From positions 1-27,414 of the forward strand of contig JAEZDP010000055.1 of the NCBI GenBank assembly GCA_023418055.1: a stretch of 27,414 nucleotides of DNA, given 5' to 3'. A model generated the notes under the pieces. The model was not told the DNA's origin and made no database searches. It saw only the letters and a program-made list of their open reading frames with translations. Position numbers and translations under genes: made by a program. The stretch comes from Acidobacteriota bacterium (GTDB taxonomy: Bacteria; Acidobacteriota; Vicinamibacteria; Vicinamibacterales; Vicinamibacteraceae). Positions 23,829 through 27,414 of this stretch are shown here, piece after piece (position 1 is the stretch's first letter; every line of letters starts with the position of its first letter).

Positions 23829-25262
23829 GTGTCGAGTCCCAGTGGGTCCATGGGCCCCGAGGAGCGGGAAGTGGTGCCGGACGCGGTGGCACCCGGCGAG
23901 CGGGTGCTCATCGTGGAAGACGACCGGGCGGCTCGCGTGGGGCTCACGGAGCTGATTCGCGCGTGGGGATACGTCGCCGAGTCGGCAGCGGACGGCGAAG
24001 AGGCGCTGGCCAAGGTCACGACCTTCCGGCCGGGCGTCGTGCTGACCGATCTCGTGATGCCCAGGCTCGACGGCCTGGGCGTGCTGCGCGCCCTGCAGGA
24101 CCAGCTCACCGACCTGTGTGTGGTCATCCTGACCGCCCAGGGCACCGTGGAGACGGCCGTCGAGGCCATTCGCGAGGGTGCGTACGACTACCTGACCAAG
24201 CCCGTCGACCCGCACCGCCTGGAGATCCTGCTGGCCAAGGCCGTCGAGCGGCAGCAGACCCGGCGTGAGGTGCAGGTGCTGCGCCGCCAGCTCCGTGATC
24301 AGGGAAGTTTCGGACGCATCATCGGCAACACGCCGGCCATCCGCAAGTTGTACCGGACGATCGAGCAGGCTGCGCCCACGGGCGCGTCGGTGCTCATCTG
24401 GGGCGAGTCGGGCACCGGCAAGGAGTTGGTGGCGCAGACGATTCACCAGCTCTCGGACCGCAGCCAGCAGCCCTACATCGCCATCAACTGCGCGGCCATC
24501 CCCGAGACGCTGCTCGAGAGCGAGATCTTCGGGCACGAGAAGGGCGCGTTCACCGGGGCGGTGGAGCGTCGCCTCGGCTGCTTCGAGCTGGCGCATCGCG
24601 GCACGCTGTTTCTCGACGAGATTGCCGAGATGGTGCCGGTGACACAGGTCAAGCTGTTGCGGGTGCTCCAGGAGCGGACGTTCCGCCGGCTGGGCGGCCG
24701 TGGCGAGCAGCAGGTGGACGTGCGCATCATCGCCGCGACCAACGTCAACCCGCTCGATGCCGTGCAGCGCGGCAAGCTGCGCGAAGATCTGTACTACCGT
24801 CTCAACGTCTTCGCCATCGAGCTGCCGCCCCTGCGCGAGCGGCACGAGGACATCCCGTTGCTGGCGCAGGCGTTCATCAACGAGTTCAGCGCGCGCAACG
24901 GCCGCCGGGTGCGGGCCGTGAGTGCTCCCGCGTTGCAGCGCCTCGCGACCTACCAGTGGCCCGGTAACATCCGCGAGCTGCGCAACGTGATCGAACGCGC
25001 CACCATTCTGGCGCCGGGCGAGTTCATCGAGGAAGAGCACCTGCCCTCCGAGCTCATCGCCGCGCCCTCGGGCGCGCGCTCGTCCGGCGGCGTCACGCTC
25101 GGCCCGGGCACCACGGTCGACGAGGCCGAGATGCGCCTCATCGAGGTGACACTCGAACACACGGGGCAGAACAAGACGCGCGCCGCGGAACTGCTTGGCA
25201 TCAGCCTCAAGACGCTGCACAACAAGCTCAATCGCTCCCGCGCCCGCGAGCAGCCCGACTAG
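23829..25262 (+). CDS. Sigma-54-dependent response regulator, NtrC family
   Basis: A 477-residue transcription activator with the full NtrC layout. The receiver domain (about 25-145) begins VLIVEDD and has phospho-acceptor Asp74 in VVLTDLVMPRLDG, with the conserved Thr (VVILTAQG) and Lys (DYLTKPV). The AAA+ domain has Walker A GESGTGKE at 192-199, the sigma-54-contacting GAFTGA at 239-244, and Walker B LFLDEIAE. The C-terminal Fis-type helix-turn-helix reads NKTRAAELLGISLKTLHNKL. It would remodel sigma-54 polymerase at enhancer-linked promoters. GTG 23829 is chosen because GGAGG at 23818-23822 is six bases upstream; an open frame reaches back to ATG 23766, which has no binding site. The kinase gene follows nine bases after the stop. 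Confidence 0.96.
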   Translation: MSSPSGSMGPEEREVVPDAVAPGERVLIVEDDRAARVGLTELIRAWGYVAESAADGEEALAKVTTFRPGVVLTDLVMPRLDGLGVLRALQDQLTDLCVVILTAQGTVETAVEAIREGAYDYLTKPVDPHRLEILLAKAVERQQTRREVQVLRRQLRDQGSFGRIIGNTPAIRKLYRTIEQAAPTGASVLIWGESGTGKELVAQTIHQLSDRSQQPYIAINCAAIPETLLESEIFGHEKGAFTGAVERRLGCFELAHRGTLFLDEIAEMVPVTQVKLLRVLQERTFRRLGGRGEQQVDVRIIAATNVNPLDAVQRGKLREDLYYRLNVFAIELPPLRERHEDIPLLAQAFINEFSARNGRRVRAVSAPALQRLATYQWPGNIRELRNVIERATILAPGEFIEEEHLPSELIAAPSGARSSGGVTLGPGTTVDEAEMRLIEVTLEHTGQNKTRAAELLGISLKTLHNKLNRSRAREQPD

Positions 25263-25271
25263 CCGAACGCC

Positions 25272-27113
25272 ATGCGCCTCAGTTTCCAGACGCGGCAGGT
25301 GATCGGCGTCACGCTCATCGTGGCGTGTTCGGTCATCACGATGAGCCTCATGAACCTCGTCTCGCAGGCCGGCACGCTGCTGGCCGAGAGCGAGCTGCGC
25401 GGAGAGATGCTCACCAACTCGATGTACCAGCGGGCGTTCCGCCTGGTGAAGAGCCGCGAGACGGCCGCCTCGGACCTGCAGACCGACGAAGGGCTGCGCG
25501 CCATCCTCCAGTCGGCGATCGGGTTTGCGCAGAACGTGTCGTACGCGACGATCACCGACGTCCGTGACATGGCGCTCGTGCACAGCTCGCCGACGCTCGA
25601 GGGCACGACCATCCCGCCGCAGCCGCCGCTCGAGCAGCTGCTGACCAGCGGACCCATCGCGCGGCTCATTGGCGTCTGGGAACAGCGCAACTACGAGGTC
25701 ACGCAGCCCCTCCTGCTCGGCGACGAGAAGTTCGGGTCGATCCGCATCGGCATCTCGACGGTGCTGGTCTGGGACCAGCTGGTCGACGCGCTCCAGCCCG
25801 TGGTGGCGGTCGCCGGGCTCGCCATCGTGCTGGCCACCGGCCTGTCCTGGTTGCTCGCGCAACGGCTGCTGCAGCCCATTCACGTGCTGCAGAGCGGCAT
25901 CGCGCGTCTGGGCCAGGGCGAGCAGGACGTGCAGCTCGAACTGCGCGACGAGGAGTTCCGCGACCTCGGCTCGTCGTTCAACGCGCTCAGCCAGTCGGTG
26001 TCGTCCATCCGCGGGCAGCTGGTGGAGCAGGCGCGCCGTGCCGAATCGGTGGTCGAGCGCCTCGAGGACGCCGTGGCCATCGTCTCGCCCGCCGGCGAGG
26101 TGGTCTTCGTCAACGCCGCGATGAAGACGCTGATGCCCTCGCTCGACACCGGCCACAAGCTGGCCGAGGCCGTGTCGGAGGGCCACGCCTGCCGGTTCCT
26201 CGCCGAGCAGGCCCTGGCCTCGCGCGAGAGCGCCGGCCCCATCCTCGCCGATCGCATCGGCTCGGTGGACGATGGGAATCAGCAGCAGTGGATGGCCCAT
26301 CCCATCGACGACCAGACGCGCGGGTTCGTGGGCGTCATGCTGGTGGCCCGCAACGTCGGCGCGCTCTCGCAGGTGCAGACCACCCTCCGCTACTCACGGA
26401 AGCTGGCCTCGCTCAATCGCCTGCTGGCTGGCGTGGCGCACGAGGTGAAGAACCCCCTCAACGCCATGACCATCCACCTCGAGTTGCTGCGGCAGAAGCT
26501 GCGGGCCGGCCTGGGGCAGCCGGTCGGGGCCGGACGTCCGGCGGCCGACGCGTCCGCGAGCCCGGCCATTCCTCCGCTCATGACGCACGTGTCGATCATC
26601 GGCGACGAGATTCGTCGGCTCGATCACGTGGTGCAGGGGTTCCTTCGCTTCAGTCGTCCCGAGGAACTGCAACTCGAGCCCGTGGAGGTCACGCCCCTCA
26701 TCGAGGACGTCGCCGACGTCGTGCGGCCGCAGGCCGAGCAGAGCGGGGCGCACGTGTCGATTGACATCGAGAGTGCCGCGATGGTGCAGGCCGACCGCCC
26801 GATGCTGCGGCAGGCCCTGCTCAACCTGGCGCTCAATGCGATCGAGGCCATGCCCGACGGGGGCACGCTCACCTTCAGCGCGCGCCTGCTCGGCGACACG
26901 CAGGTGGAACTCGGCGTGGCCGACACGGGCGTCGGCATCGCCCCCGAACACCTGTCGCGGGTGTTCGACCTCTATTTCACGACACGGACGCAGGGCAGCG
27001 GCCTCGGGCTGTCGATGGTCTACCGCACGGTGCAGCTGCACGACGGCACCGTGGAAGTGGAGTCGTCACCCGGCCGCGGTGCCAGCTTCCGCATGCGGCT
27101 GCCGCGAGCCTGA
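25272..27113 (+). CDS. Membrane sensor histidine kinase paired with the NtrC-type regulator
   Basis: A 613-residue kinase. It has two membrane helices (about 9-30 and 178-196) flanking an extracytoplasmic sensor region of about 145 residues, then a HAMP segment (about 195-250, LLQPIHVLQSGIARLGQG), a PAS domain (about 255-370, LEDAVAIVSPAGEVVFVN), and the catalytic core. The phosphorylated His390 lies in VAHEVKNPLNAM. The ATPase domain has the N box (LLNLALNAIEAMPDGG), DTGVGIAPEHLSRVF and GSGLGLSMV. The VAHEVKNPLNAM box puts it in the NtrB/AtoS-like group that pairs with sigma-54 activators. The ligand is unknown. The core has an extra Ala/Pro-rich insert (about 418-438) between the H box and the second helix. 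Confidence 0.95.
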   Translation: MRLSFQTRQVIGVTLIVACSVITMSLMNLVSQAGTLLAESELRGEMLTNSMYQRAFRLVKSRETAASDLQTDEGLRAILQSAIGFAQNVSYATITDVRDMALVHSSPTLEGTTIPPQPPLEQLLTSGPIARLIGVWEQRNYEVTQPLLLGDEKFGSIRIGISTVLVWDQLVDALQPVVAVAGLAIVLATGLSWLLAQRLLQPIHVLQSGIARLGQGEQDVQLELRDEEFRDLGSSFNALSQSVSSIRGQLVEQARRAESVVERLEDAVAIVSPAGEVVFVNAAMKTLMPSLDTGHKLAEAVSEGHACRFLAEQALASRESAGPILADRIGSVDDGNQQQWMAHPIDDQTRGFVGVMLVARNVGALSQVQTTLRYSRKLASLNRLLAGVAHEVKNPLNAMTIHLELLRQKLRAGLGQPVGAGRPAADASASPAIPPLMTHVSIIGDEIRRLDHVVQGFLRFSRPEELQLEPVEVTPLIEDVADVVRPQAEQSGAHVSIDIESAAMVQADRPMLRQALLNLALNAIEAMPDGGTLTFSARLLGDTQVELGVADTGVGIAPEHLSRVFDLYFTTRTQGSGLGLSMVYRTVQLHDGTVEVESSPGRGASFRMRLPRA

Positions 27114-27143
27114 GGCGACGTGTCGACGTCAGAAGGAAGATAC

Positions 27144-27414
27144 ATGGCCCTGCCAGTTGATTCACGGTTCGTGGCGCCGCTGCTTGCCTGCTGCCTGATC
27201 GGGGGCAGCGCGTGCGCCTCGCGCAGCCCCGCCGCGGTGCCCGTGGCCTCACGTCTCGAGGTGCCGCCTCCGCCGCCACGGGTCATCTCCGTGCCTCCCG
27301 AGCCGGTGGCCCCTGTCGAGACCACGACGGCGGAGCCGCCCGCCGAACCCCGCGCCCCGCGTGCCACCCGTCCGGCCGCCCGGGCGGGCAACGGCGCGTC
27401 GCGCGCCGCTCAGG
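27144..27414 (+). CDS. Start of a Pro-rich predicted lipoprotein, truncated by window end
   Basis: An open frame of 90 codons running off the window end. AGAAGGAAG at 27131-27139 precedes ATG 27144. The N-terminus (FVAPLLACCLIGGSACAS) reads as a lipoprotein signal with Cys24 as the likely lipid site, though the lipobox is not ideal. The visible mature part is Pro/Ala/Val-rich (LEVPPPPPRVISVPPEPVA) and lacks any fold I can identify; such a linker often leads to a peptidoglycan-binding or tetratricopeptide domain, which would lie outside the window. It is 30 bases after the kinase gene and could be in the same operon. Confidence 0.7.
   Translation, partial: MALPVDSRFVAPLLACCLIGGSACASRSPAAVPVASRLEVPPPPPRVISVPPEPVAPVETTTAEPPAEPRAPRATRPAARAGNGASRAAQ

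Noticed and set aside
23769..26300. An 843-codon minus-strand frame opposite the regulator and kinase
   Set aside because: It is the antisense shadow of two proteins with intact motifs; its composition is low-complexity (His/Arg/Gln/Leu), with no start context or domain.

Overview
The window looks like chromosomal DNA of a high-G+C, Gram-negative bacterium. The gene set includes TamB plus an Omp85 outer-membrane protein, several lipoproteins and signal peptides, HslVU, a zinc-binding anti-sigma factor, a PEGA protein, a separate three-gene biotin carboxylase and an NtrC-type two-component pair. Together with the style of the spacer repeats, this suggests an Acidobacteriota lineage, perhaps the Vicinamibacteria. 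That assignment is inference from gene content and recall, not from a search. I found no rRNA, tRNA, insertion sequence, prophage, CRISPR array or attachment site. No stretch longer than 300 bases lacks a gene; the longest spacer is about 160 bases.

Layout. (1) 1-1604 (-): an ABC-F ATPase cut by the window edge. (2) 1682-4239 (+): an ECF sigma factor, its membrane anti-sigma factor and a secreted protein of unknown function, tightly packed, followed at 4272 by a small lipoprotein. A strong hairpin at 4851-4880 separates these from a convergent Gly-rich PEGA-domain protein (4911-5783, -). (3) 5943-21527 (+): ten genes in one direction with very short or overlapping junctions. They are hslV, hslU, a fibronectin-type lipoprotein, a fumarylacetoacetate-hydrolase family enzyme, a small transaldolase, the carboxyltransferase, biotin carboxylase and biotin carrier of an acyl-CoA carboxylase, tamB, and a BamA/TamA-like protein with about seven POTRA repeats. 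(4) 21617-23758: a DPM1-like glycosyltransferase (-), a SurA-N-like periplasmic protein (+) and a CPBP membrane protease (-). (5) 23829-27414 (+): an NtrC-type regulator, its membrane histidine kinase, and the start of a Pro-rich lipoprotein cut by the window end.

How they fit together. Most genes serve the cell envelope (TamB/Omp85, SurA-like protein, PEGA protein, lipoproteins, glycosyltransferase, CPBP protease) or sensing of its state (sigma/anti-sigma set, two-component pair). HslVU provides cytoplasmic protein quality control. The block at 9299-14395 is small-molecule metabolism: it carboxylates an acyl-CoA and handles keto-acid and sugar-phosphate chemistry.

Most of the window is recognisable housekeeping and envelope biology. 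I see no clear defence or mobile system. The observations most worth checking are the apparent leaderless starts preceded by TANNNT boxes, the seven-POTRA Omp85 protein coupled to tamB, the split carboxylase alpha subunit, the sigma/anti-sigma/secreted-protein triad, and two short tandem-repeat spacers (7-bp and 8-bp units).
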